Below are positions 30,533 to 40,100 of a stretch of 64,000 nt of DNA, piece after piece. The stretch comes from Mesostigma viride (taxonomy: Eukaryota > Streptophyta > Mesostigmatophyceae > Mesostigmatales > Mesostigmataceae). A program made the position numbers and the translations under genes. Numbering within the stretch: the first letter of the stretch is position 1; each line of letters opens with the position of its first letter. The DNA is taken from NCBI GenBank assembly GCA_009746045.1, contig RPFO01000178.1, forward strand, positions 622,125-686,124, written 5' to 3'. The notes beneath the pieces are model-generated. The model searched no databases and had not been told where the DNA came from. It worked only from the letters and a program-made list of their open reading frames with translations.

Positions 30533-30685
30533 AGACTGGAACCACCAGTTCGCCAAAATCAACTACTCTTTAAGGAGGAGTGACAATGAACAGAAATCCA
30601 CCATCTCTTGGGAAAAGCAGATGGGTTTTTACATCCCTCAAGCCAGGGCCTCCTATCTCATAAACATCTAGTCACAGGTGCTTAA
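30533..30685 (-). other. G2 copy 2 non-coding 3' region left of PAT-A
   Basis: Reverse complement of the region just upstream of the LTR in copy 1 (about 3610-3750). No ORF. It is interrupted at 30685/30686 by the PAT-A insertion and resumes at 36189. Confidence 0.8.
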
Positions 30686-31121
30686 AGAATCGTGGTTCTC
30701 TGAACATAGTTTCTTTATAGTGAGATGGAAGGGTAGCCGCTATAGCTAGGTTATTGGGTTCACGTGACATACCTTTTGAGGCCGGTGCGGCCTGATCCGG
30801 ATCAGTCGTGGCCAAAGCTTTGGCCAGTTTTTCTTGGCCAGGTGGCAGGAGCTACGTTGAGATATAAACCTGCCACTGTCTAGGTTTCTTGGCTCATGGC
30901 GTAGTGATTAACTAGATCTAGATTCTTTCTCTCACGCAGTATGTGACCTAATAGCCCCGGCAGCCTTACGTAAGCTGCCGGCAATTAGAACGCCACATTG
31001 CGTCATTTGTTCAGACGCAACATTTGCGTGGCGAAAAAATGCCGTCCGGGCCAAGGCCGCATGACACGCAAAAAAGGACAAAAACAAACCCACCTAGCTA
31101 AGGTCGGCCTCTTTTCTTTTC
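30686..31121 (+). repeat. PAT-A repeat A1
   Basis: 436 bp identical by eye to A2 at 35591-36026. It starts AGAATCGTGGTTCTCTGAAC and ends in a pyrimidine tract CTTTTCTTTTC, after which the gag leader (ACGAGGGCGG) begins. It probably carries promoter and leader functions. A TTACGTAAGCTGCCGGCAAT hairpin-like stretch lies near 30966. Confidence 0.9.
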
Positions 31122-31208
31122 ACGAGGGCGGCGACAGCAAGCCAGGGGAAACGAACCTCTGGTTTGACGAACCTGTACTGTCGGAGCCATTTTTGGCCCT
31201 GAGCAGCA

Positions 31209-32263
31209 ATGCCGAAGGGGCGCAAAGCTACAGGAGGGCAGGCAGCGCGCGGGGAGGACGGGACGCCCACACCGCGGGCTGCTGCCGCCAGTCACGCGCC
31301 AGTCGCCTTCAGCGCCAAAAAGAAGCAGCTCGCCACTCTGCTCGCCAAGTGCATCAGCCCCGCAGAGGCGGTGGGGGCAGTCGAGCAGGTCTTCGGTGCC
31401 GAGGACTGGGTGACGGACGCCAGCTCGTGGAGCTCGAGCCAGCTGAAGTCTGTCGTGCAGTTGCTGGCCGATCACGTTGATGTTGGCGACGTGTTGGACG
31501 CACGTGACCCAAACGGAACGTTGGTGGCAAAACTGCTGGCCGTGGCAGATCTCGCGGCGGACGAGGAGGAGGATCAGGCGCTGCCACCAACGACACCTGC
31601 GCAGCGAAAAATGGCCAAGCCGAAAGGCGCGGCCAAGGTTTCGGCAGGTGGGGGGGCTGTCGGAAAGGAAATGAGGGCGAGGTTGGCGACATTCGTTGGG
31701 GCACCTCCGGAAACCGAAAATCAGGACGACGAGGAGGACGAGGAGGGGGAGGTCGCAGCCGAGAAATTCATGCAAGGTTTGAAGGCAGCGCTGGGAGGAA
31801 TGGAGGGGGCGGGAAGCCACTTCAAGGCCTCGAAAGGGGTGGCGCTGCCAAGCCGAGCCAAGAGCGTGAAATATCGGGTTTCGGAGCGGGTGCTGCCGGG
31901 GGTGTTGGAGGACGCCAGCGACAATGGGATGGGAATCCGGTCGTGGGTCATGACGGTAAAGCCTGGAAATTGGCGGAACATGGAGAACAGGAAAATTGTC
32001 ATGAACATTGCATTGGCCATGGACACCCTTCTCAAGGAGCTGGGCTCAGCAGCCGGGGAGCTTGTGGGCATGGAGTACCTAATGAGGGTGGTGGCGGCCT
32101 TGCTGCAGGTGGAAGGGCAAGGAGGGGGGGGTGGAAGGTGGCCAGCCACCTCCTGCCATTGGGGGAGGAGGCTGCACTGTCAGCCACCCCGGCTGTCAAG
32201 GCAGCTCTCCAAACTGCCATCCTCTTGGACAAGCTCAGCAAGGCTCAACAAGTAGGGAAATAG
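31209..32263 (+). pseudogene. PAT-A Gag-like ORF1 (slip at a G8 run)
   Basis: It opens with M-P-K-G-R-K at 31209. The N-terminus is basic and Ala-rich, followed by helical segments and an acidic stretch (D-D-E-E-D-E-E-G-E). The C-terminal region (G-M-E-Y-L-M-R-V-V-A-A-L-L-Q-V-E, about 32065-32115) aligns with C-F-E-Y-L-A-R-V-V-E-A-F-L-M-V-E of the PAT-B Gag. Homology to the PAT-B C-terminus (H-L-L-P-L...) continues only in another frame after a run of eight G (32124-32131), to the stop at 32263. So either the gene is broken or a slip at G8 is used. No zinc knuckle is visible. Confidence 0.7.
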
Positions 32264-35200
32264 AATCCCAGCGGGACCGCTCCCTTTTCCCGCTGCCATA
32301 CCCACTTAGGCCAGCGTACACCGCGTGGGGCAGGGTGAGATCGGCACGCCGGCGACAGCGTGCCACGCGCCGCCACCGCGAGTACACACTGCAATGCAAG
32401 GTAGTGCGTTGGCTTAATTGGCTGTGGGGAGGGGGGCAAGACCCTCCTCCTAACCCTAGAGGGGCGTGCTCTAAGGGGAGGGAGGAGGCCCTTGCGAGGG
32501 TCAAGAGGCACTGCACCTGGCACAGTCGCCGCGTAGGGGGCGTTGCGACAGGCCAGGAGCAAGAAGGTGCTGATGCAATATATGGGAAGCAGAATAAGTA
32601 TGAACAACTGCGCGCGGACGCGGTGAGTCTACCAAAGGCGGAGGTGGCGGGGAAGGCACGGCTGCTCGACCTGTTGGCTATGCGGCCGAGCTGGCGGGAG
32701 ATATATGCCAGCGAAGAGAACTGCATCAAGCCAGCGGTCGTGGCGAGCGCAAAGTATTGGAATGTGCCCAAGCCCAGCCGGGGATGCTCCATGGCTGAAT
32801 GGGGCAAGCTCATGAGCCGGGCAGCGGGCGTGGGCATGGTGGCGTTCCGGGAGAGGCGGCCCAAGTGGGTGGATGGCTGCTTTGGAGTGGCCAAGGGGGT
32901 GGGTGAGCTTCGGTTCATCGTCAACAGGAAGCTGGGCAACCTGCTGTGGGTGGACCCCCCCAAGATCCTGCTACCCCACCTGGGCATCCTCGTGGAGGTC
33001 TACATCAAAGGCTGGTGCTACTGCGCCAAGAGCGACCTCGTGTCATACTACTATTCCATCGAGGTGCCCGAGTGGTGGTGGGACTACCAAGGGCTTCCTA
33101 GTGTGTGGTCGACTAGCGTAGGTCTGGCAGGGCCCAGGCGGAAGGTGTGGCCCGTGCTCAAGGTGCTGGCCATGGGACATTCCCATGCGGTGGCGCTGGG
33201 GGAGGCCATCCATGAGATGGTGCTCTACATGACCGGTGCCCTGGATCCGAGGCGCCAGGTCAACTACCTCTCAAGCGCAGGTGAGCTCACCTTGGTGCGC
33301 GACGAGTGTGGCCAGCCACTGCGCTTGGCCATCGAGTACAAGGAGGAGCGCGCCGGGGAGCTTCAGATTGACCTGGAAAACCCCCCTGCCCCCATGCTGT
33401 CCATCACTATTGATGACTTGGTGGCCAGCAACGGGCGGACCTGCGAGGCGGTGAACCAGCTCATCACGCGCGCTATTGAGGAAGGCTACCTCCCTAACAA
33501 CCTTGTGCCGTCTAAGGAGAAGACTAAGATGGCGAGCCTGGAAGGGGACGAGCTAGAAGCCCTAGGGGTGGTGCACCGACGGAACGGCGTGCTGGAACCA
33601 ACGGTCAAGCAGCTCAACCTTGTGATCGCCCACACGCAGGCTATACTCACTCGAGGCCGAGCTACGGCCGAGGGGCTGGCTGCCGTCTTGGGGCGGTGGT
33701 TGTGGCTGCAGATGTTAAGCCGCAGCTGCTTGTCCATTTGGCAGCAATGTTTCAAATTCATCAGCCTGCAAGGGTGGGGGCAGCGATCCTGGGTGCTGTG
33801 GGCCGGGGTGCGGGAGGAGTTAGAGTGTGCCCTGGCCTTGGCTCCCATGCTAAGGGTTGACCGAAGCGCACCTTTGGCCCGTGAGGTGGTTGCATCTGAC
33901 GCGTCCACCTACGGGCAAGGTGTCGTGTACGCAACCATGGAGCCGGGCGATGTGACGGAGCTGGCGAGGGCACGAGAGGTGCGGGGGTACCCGACTTTGC
34001 TCATACCAAGTGAGGTGGCCTACGCTGGCCCTAGGCCACTGAGCGCGCGGGCGCAACAAGCAATCACTAGCCAGCAATGGCGGGTTGGGGTCCGGAGTCG
34101 TTGGCGGGATCCGGGGATGCACATCAACGAGAAGGAGGTGCGGGCTGCAGTGAAGGGCGTGGAGAGGAGTGCGCGCAGCTTGGCAAACCGAGGCAAGCGG
34201 GTGGTGAGGTTGGTGGACTCCACCGCGGCGTTGGGCTGCTTGGCTAAGGGGCGGTCCTCATCCCACAAGCTCAACAAGCAGTGCCGCCGCTTGTGCGCGC
34301 TGACCCTCGCCACGGGGAGTCGTTCCCAGTGGGTGTGGACGCCGAGTGCACTTCAACCAGCCGATGGCGTTTCTCGCGGCCAATCCATGGCGACTTTCTT
34401 GGCAGGCTGGGTGCGCGACCTGACCGCGGAAGGCATCCATCCTAACCCGGGGCCCCCTGCACCTGTTAGCTACCTTCCATTGCTAGAGGGGAAAGTAAAG
34501 CCGGCTACTTTGCTGGCCTACCGTCGTGGTCTTGATTCCCTCTTGACTTGGTGGGAGGCTGGTGGGCGGGCGGACGGGTCATCGTCACGAGCTGACACCC
34601 TTGAGGAGACATTTTGTGCGTATGTCGCCTGGGCTCATTTTCGGGGGTACAGCCGCCAAGTGTGTGTCAATGCCTTGATGGGGTTGCAACTTTATTATCC
34701 CGGTATGGTGAAGCGGTGGGACTTGGCCCGTGGCGTCCTCGCTGGGTGGAAAACACTTGTGCCCCCCCGTGCCCCTCCTCCCATTCCATGGGAGGCGGCG
34801 TTTGCACTTGCCAGCACGATGGTCATGCAAGGTCAGCGCCTTGCGGGCCTGCTGGTTGTCATCGTGTTCCGCCATTACCTGCGAATCTCGGAGGCGCTGA
34901 ACCTCCGTGTTGGCCATGTGCGCCTCCAGCCTGACGTTCGGCTTGGGCCGGCTCAACGGGGCGCCCTACTGCTGAGGTCTACCAAGACCTCTAAGGGCAA
35001 GACTCAGTCAGTGGTGGTAGAAGATGTGATGTCTGAAACCATCCTCCGTCACTGCATCGCGGGTAAGCACGCTTGGGAGGCCGTGTTCCCTTTCACCTAC
35101 CCGCAATTCCGGCGCATTTGGCAGGCTGCGAGTCAGGCCTTGGGGGTCGCCCAGATTTTCACCATTCACGGGCTGCGGCATGGAGGTGCCACTCACGATT

Positions 35201-35385
35201 TCCTCGCGGGTCGCAGCATGGGGGACATCCAGGGCCGGGGGCGCTGGCTTAGCAGCTCCACGGTTGCCCATTATGTGGGCTTGCACCGCAGTTTGGAGGT
35301 GCAGCTGCCTGAGGTTATTCTTCGGGCCATGGCCGCCTGCCCCCCTCGGGCCTGGCGGGCTATTTTGAAATTGCCCTCCACCTAA
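32131..35385 (+). CDS. PAT-A ORF2: RT - RNase H - 2A-like - tyrosine recombinase
   Basis: A single open frame of about 1084 codons overlaps the end of ORF1 in another frame; the listed start is a GTG and the real entry may be by frameshift. RT: F-R/I-V-N-R-K (about 33055-relative residue 262), motif A with K-S-D-L (Asp about residue 302), motif C I-D-D-L (about 428-429). RNase H: A-S-D-A-S-T-Y-G (590), N-E-K-E (667-669), V-D-S-T (696), A-D-G-V-S-R-G (about 750). A degenerate 2A-like motif sits at about 769-775. Recombinase: Y-L-R-I-S-E-A (Arg 918), H-G-L-R-H-G-G (His 1013, Arg 1016), G-R-W, and Tyr about 1048 in A-H-Y-V-G-L-H. All catalytic residues are present; no protease or DDE integrase. 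This copy could be active. Confidence 0.92.
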   Translation: MEGGQPPPAIGGGGCTVSHPGCQGSSPNCHPLGQAQQGSTSREIESQRDRSLFPLPYPLRPAYTAWGRVRSARRRQRATRRHREYTLQCKVVRWLNWLWGGGQDPPPNPRGACSKGREEALARVKRHCTWHSRRVGGVATGQEQEGADAIYGKQNKYEQLRADAVSLPKAEVAGKARLLDLLAMRPSWREIYASEENCIKPAVVASAKYWNVPKPSRGCSMAEWGKLMSRAAGVGMVAFRERRPKWVDGCFGVAKGVGELRFIVNRKLGNLLWVDPPKILLPHLGILVEVYIKGWCYCAKSDLVSYYYSIEVPEWWWDYQGLPSVWSTSVGLAGPRRKVWPVLKVLAMGHSHAVALGEAIHEMVLYMTGALDPRRQVNYLSSAGELTLVRDECGQPLRLAIEYKEERAGELQIDLENPPAPMLSITIDDLVASNGRTCEAVNQLITRAIEEGYLPNNLVPSKEKTKMASLEGDELEALGVVHRRNGVLEPTVKQLNLVIAHTQAILTRGRATAEGLAAVLGRWLWLQMLSRSCLSIWQQCFKFISLQGWGQRSWVLWAGVREELECALALAPMLRVDRSAPLAREVVASDASTYGQGVVYATMEPGDVTELARAREVRGYPTLLIPSEVAYAGPRPLSARAQQAITSQQWRVGVRSRWRDPGMHINEKEVRAAVKGVERSARSLANRGKRVVRLVDSTAALGCLAKGRSSSHKLNKQCRRLCALTLATGSRSQWVWTPSALQPADGVSRGQSMATFLAGWVRDLTAEGIHPNPGPPAPVSYLPLLEGKVKPATLLAYRRGLDSLLTWWEAGGRADGSSSRADTLEETFCAYVAWAHFRGYSRQVCVNALMGLQLYYPGMVKRWDLARGVLAGWKTLVPPRAPPPIPWEAAFALASTMVMQGQRLAGLLVVIVFRHYLRISEALNLRVGHVRLQPDVRLGPAQRGALLLRSTKTSKGKTQSVVVEDVMSETILRHCIAGKHAWEAVFPFTYPQFRRIWQAASQALGVAQIFTIHGLRHGGATHDFLAGRSMGDIQGRGRWLSSSTVAHYVGLHRSLEVQLPEVILRAMAACPPRAWRAILKLPST
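34432..34455 (+). other. Degenerate 2A-like motif in PAT-A ORF2
   Basis: The codons read G-I-H-P-N-P-G-P, in the position where PAT-B has a canonical 2A. The N-P-G-P core is intact, but the consensus D is missing and E is H. It lies between the RNase H end (A-D-G-V-S-R-G) and the recombinase N-terminus. Skipping activity is doubtful. Confidence 0.6.
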
Positions 35386-35426
35386 TTTGGTTGTTCATTT
35401 CTCTGTCATTATGCTAGGTTCTTTGC

Positions 35427-35447
35427 CCCTGGCATGGATCGCCAGGG
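35427..35447 (+). other. Hairpin after the PAT-A recombinase stop
   Basis: CCCTGGC - ATGGATC - GCCAGGG: a 7-bp perfect stem with a 7-nt loop, 42 bp after the stop codon and just before repeat B1. PAT-B elements have a hairpin at a similar place. Confidence 0.55.
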
Positions 35448-35457
35448 AGGGATATAA

Positions 35458-36188
35458 GGGTAAGGCTAGCCTTTGCCAAGCAATAAGTGTTCCCATGAGC
35501 ATCGGCGGCCGGGATGTGGCCTGCCTTTTGTATGTGCTCCACTCATTGTTTTAATAAAGAGTCTGGTTACCCTGGAGTTCCACGGTTAATAGAATCGTGG
35601 TTCTCTGAACATAGTTTCTTTATAGTGAGATGGAAGGGTAGCCGCTATAGCTAGGTTATTGGGTTCACGTGACATACCTTTTGAGGCCGGTGCGGCCTGA
35701 TCCGGATCAGTCGTGGCCAAAGCTTTGGCCAGTTTTTCTTGGCCAGGTGGCAGGAGCTACGTTGAGATATAAACCTGCCACTGTCTAGGTTTCTTGGCTC
35801 ATGGCGTAGTGATTAACTAGATCTAGATTCTTTCTCTCACGCAGTATGTGACCTAATAGCCCCGGCAGCCTTACGTAAGCTGCCGGCAATTAGAACGCCA
35901 CATTGCGTCATTTGTTCAGACGCAACATTTGCGTGGCGAAAAAATGCCGTCCGGGCCAAGGCCGCATGACACGCAAAAAAGGACAAAAACAAACCCACCT
36001 AGCTAAGGTCGGCCTCTTTTCTTTTCCCGCCCACCCTCCCTGCGTGTTTGGGGGTAAGGCTAGCCTTTGCCAAGCAATAAGTGTTCCCATGAGCATCGGC
36101 GGCCGGGATGTGGCCTGCCTTTTGTATGTGCTCCACTCATTGTTTTAATAAAGAGTCTGGTTACCCTGGAGTTCCACGGTTAATAGAA
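35458..36188 (+). repeat. PAT-A 3' block: B1 - A2 - G4 linker - B2
   Basis: B1 35458-35590 (133 bp) and B2 36052-36184 match; A2 35591-36026 matches A1. B contains TTTTAATAAAGAG, a poly(A) signal (35551-35563, 36145-36157). B1 and A2 are directly joined, as a circle junction would be. A2 and B2 are separated by a 25-bp linker with CCCGCCCACCCTCCC at 36026-36040, so the complementary strand carries four G triplets with one-base loops. Confidence 0.92.
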
Positions 36189-36380
36189 GACAAGTCACAT
36201 CCTTATCCACTACAAGCCCAGATAAACACAGCAATACTGGTAGTCATCCCGTCATCATTCTGGAATTCTGGAACTCTGGACTGGAACATCAGAATTGGAA
36301 TGGAGCCCCCCCATCATCCATCCTGGAACCCCCCCCTCACACCACAATCCAAAGCCCCCTTTCCTTCTCAGCCCTGTTCC
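36189..36380 (-). other. G2 copy 2 internal DNA, non-coding
   Basis: Reverse complement of about 3410-3605 in copy 1, resuming after PAT-A. No ORF. Confidence 0.75.
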
Positions 36381-37192
36381 TCACAGGCTATACCAATCTC
36401 CATTCAGGCCATCCTTGCCCTTGGGTCCACACATGGGAAACTGCTCCACCATGTGGGCCAACTCTGGCCAGTTCCTGCTGACCTGCAGCACCACGCAAGT
36501 CTCAGCAGCCCCTGCCACCATCTGGGCAGCACAGCGAAGGCATGCCCCTGGATAGGAGAGGAGCACCACAGACTGACTCTCAGGGTCCATCACCCAAGTA
36601 GAGGACGTCTTGTGCCTGCTCACCCATGATCTGTACGCCCACCGGAACTGCAGAAAGGTCTTGACCACAGACCACTTAGCACCTATCAGAGGCACCAGCA
36701 CCCTTAGTGGCGTCAGACGCACCTTGGGTTCCACAGTGTACTTGGGCAACCCTGGATTGCAAAAGAGGTTAGAAGTCTCCAAAGGAAAACACCTTCTGGC
36801 AGAGCTGGAGGAAGAAGGAACCAAATCAAAGTCACCCTGCTGAACTGAAAACTCCACAGCTCCATGTAGGAAGCCTCTCCCGTACTCACTGGCTGCAACT
36901 GAGTAAATGCCTCCTTCAAGGCCTCAGGTAAGGCTGCCAGCATGTCCTGCCCCTCAGCACGCCTCATGTCAAAAACAGGGCCTGGTGACAATGCATACAT
37001 CCTATGCAGCAGATGAGCCACAAAAGGGGAGCCACTCTCATACAGGCTGGTGTGCAGCTGAGATAGGACCTCCTCCACATAGCTTTCAGAGCTCACCTCC
37101 CCCTCCTGTCTGTTGAGTGCAGCCAACGCCTTGGCCGAAGTCTCACAGTGATCACAGGGGCCCATGCACTTCCTATGATCCACATAGGCCAC
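36381..37192 (-). pseudogene. Conserved ORF of G2 element, copy 2 (one frameshift)
   Basis: Homologue of 2596-3409. The N-terminal part reads from 37192 (GTG after a TGA, as in copy 1) and the C-terminal part ends at 36381. Here the T run is intact, so S-P-F-V-A-H-L-L-H-R-M-Y-A-L-S reads through, but one T is lost in the CTGTTGGAG of copy 1 (near 36855) and shifts the frame. The two copies have different lesions, so their ancestor had an open ORF of about 271 codons. The product is unrecognised. Confidence 0.6.
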
Positions 37193-40100
37193 TCAGCAGC
37201 ACCAAGGTAGAAACCTCCAGTTATATACTATTGGTCTGGTACAAGAAGACGTGCAGAACATGAACCCCGTGTCTTATAATCATACCAGGAATCAAGCCCT
37301 AGGTGAACAACTCCATATGTCGAGGGTACAACACAGAAGTCACTCTCCATGTGCCATCCAGGCTCATATCCCCTCAACCATCCTCAGAAACTGGTCACCA
37401 AAATCTGGATGTCATCTCAGCTCAGTCCAACCAAACTCCCACCAGAGTCCATCCCACTCAACTCAGATCCCCGTCGGATTCAATGAGTCCACATGTATCC
37501 AAGAGGGAGTAAACAGGATCAAGGCACCTAAGCCAAACAAGGCGAGGCCACTCCATATTCTGGGACACCACCCTCCCTCAGCTATGAGTCCACGGGTGAA
37601 AGACAAGCCTGACATTCCCAGGGATAACGGTTCATCCACAGGGATCCATGCCACCAAATACTGACAACTCTCACTGCTTGATCAGGGCAGGAAGCCGAGT
37701 GTCATGTAGCCAGGCTAACCCTCTATACAGCGAACCCCACAAAACTAACTGGGCTGCCAGAGTCCAAGGCTTATCCAAGCTAGTCAACACTGCACACCCC
37801 AAAGATCCCAGCCCTTCTCAAGGGAACAGGTAGTCAGGGACAGATGCTGTATCACCTCAACAAAGAGTGGCAGGTAACAGAGCCATAATAAATCCCCAAT
37901 CCATCCCAACTGGGGACCTCCCTCAGATCACCAACAGGTCATAGCAGGCTGGATGGATTCCAAGAATGCTCAATCCTAACACAGGGGCTGGTGTGAGCTT
38001 CTGCTGCAGCAAGTCAAAGGCCTGCTGACACCCGTCAGTCCACGCAAACTGGACCGTGGAAACGTCAACCGCGCCCCAGGTGGAAGTGCAGTCACCAAGA
38101 GGCAGGAGCAAATCCAGCAGGGAAACGTCGCCAACAGGGTCGCCTCAGGAAGAGCAAGGGTATCTCAGAAGTACACCCATGATGAAGAGAGGCCGTGGAC
38201 AGGGTTGTCACCAGTGGGTACCCGTCAGCAGGTTGGGGAGATGCCACAAAGCACAGCCAAAATAGCCCACCGATAGCCCGCGAAACCAGGATACCACATA
38301 GTCAGGGATCTATGAGGTGACCCCGAAAGGATGAACTCAAATCCCAGGGTGAATCCACGCTATGATCCTCACAGATCTCCTCCCCACCAGAACAAAATTC
38401 CCCCCCTCCAGTCGCACCAAAGGAGTGAGAGTGAGGTTACTAAAGCCACATCTCCTTAGTAGCTAGTACACTCAAACCCATAGCCAGTGGCCTATGATAA
38501 TCACAAGGCACACTACTATGTCTCCATAAGATGCCTGGGAAAACCATCCACAGCCTTGAGAGGGATAGCAGAAGATCAGTAATGCCTCACCCGCATTATG
38601 AACGGTATGCCCGGCCCAACTTGTAAATCGTAGCACGCGCTACCCCCATGCAAGGTTTAGATGCAGCCCAATCCCCTGCACGCCCTGCTCCCCACACAAA
38701 TCCCCCTCAGCATAACTGGTAAACTGGAGACTACCAGCATGCCTAGTAATTCCACCCCTCTGCGTAGAATAAGCGGTAATAATCCTGGTATCAGCTCCCC
38801 AAGATTGACAGCATGACCTAACAGGAACAAACGCCATGGGATACGCATGAAGACAGAGGCCCAGCCAACCAGAGAAGGGTGGGGGAGGCAAGTCTCTCAG
38901 CCCACTAAACCACTGGTGGCCTGCAGGGTCGCTCTATTAAGAAGTCCTATGCACCTCATGACTAAAGATGGGGTGGGAACTACAGCATCCAAGACAGAGT
39001 TGCATACAAGGCAGCTTGAGAGCAGACTGAAAGCAATCACCAATCAGCCAACTGATGTGCCCAAGCTTGGCAGGGCCCCACCAACAACATCACTCCCCGC
39101 AACCATCCAGGTGGCACTACCATGCAAGGTAATGTGGACATTTGGATCGCAGGAGTCCAGAACACGGTTGCACAAGTAGGGCAGCGTAAGGGTATGCTGG
39201 ATGAAGCCATCAGTCAGCAACCGGATATACCCTCAGCTTGGCAGGGCCCTAGCAAGTAGACTGAACAATGTCACCATAGTCAAAGCATGGAAGGTAGCAT
39301 CCATGTCCGTGGACCACGTAGACTGCCAAACAAATGGTATCAATGTCAGTGCACCACGGAAACTGACGCCCATGAGGCAGGTTGTAAGGGTGGTAGAGGG
39401 CTGAATGGGTCCCCCAACAAACCCACACCTCTAAGCTCATGTGAGCCCCCGCCCAGCACCAAGTAGTCCAACTCCTCAATTAAGAGTCAACGGAGTGGGC
39501 ACCATTGTCATCACTGTCATGCCAAAGATTCCAGCCTGCCCCACAGTTGTAGCTCCGTTGATCCCGCCCATCATCCAACCCACAAGGACATCCTACCCAT
39601 GCAAACATGATGCCAGACCCCCCGTGCAAGCAGTCCCATTCATACAACCATCATGCTGTGCAAGCAATCAGCTCAAGGGCGGATGGTGTACTATCAAGAC
39701 AACAAGCCATCCTGGCACCATGCAAGCAAGGATAAGTCCATAGCAGGGCAAAGCAAGGGTAGGAGGTTACTCATCTGCACACGGCTGGCTTGATGTCCAC
39801 CAGCAGGCAGGACCCAACACAGCGTCAGGAGCAGGCACCAGCATTACAGATACGCGTCACTTGGGCGTCCCCAAGTCACCAGAGTCGCCAGCGGCCACCA
39901 TGCAGTGCTTGATGAAGTCTCCACCCTTGAGTGCTTGCAGTCGCCACCAACAGCACTAGTCCACCACCAGGATATACTCTCCAACGTCGCCCCCATGTGC
40001 CATGCCCGCCATAGACAAGTCACCAATCCCCCACTGACCTCAAGCCCCCAATAGGCTACTGCCACAACGCCCAATCAGCGTCACCCCCACATGTGGGTAT

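Larger units (their letters stand above)
30686..36188 (+). mobile_element. PAT-A: tyrosine-recombinase retrotransposon with split direct repeats
   Basis: Layout A1 (30686-31121) - gag - RT/RNase H/recombinase - B1 (35458-35590) - A2 (35591-36025) - linker - B2 (36052-36184). A1/A2 and B1/B2 look identical. This A1...B1A2...B2 pattern defines the PAT/Kangaroo group of DIRS-like elements, which integrate through a circular intermediate. No target duplication is seen. A short AGAA is shared by circle junction (B1/A2, 35591-35594) and both element edges, as expected for recombinase-mediated crossover. Confidence 0.92.

Noticed and set aside
30686-36188. PAT-A terminal repeats as ordinary LTRs
   Set aside because: The repeats are split (A1...B1A2...B2), there is no target duplication, and ORF2 encodes a tyrosine recombinase instead of a DDE integrase.
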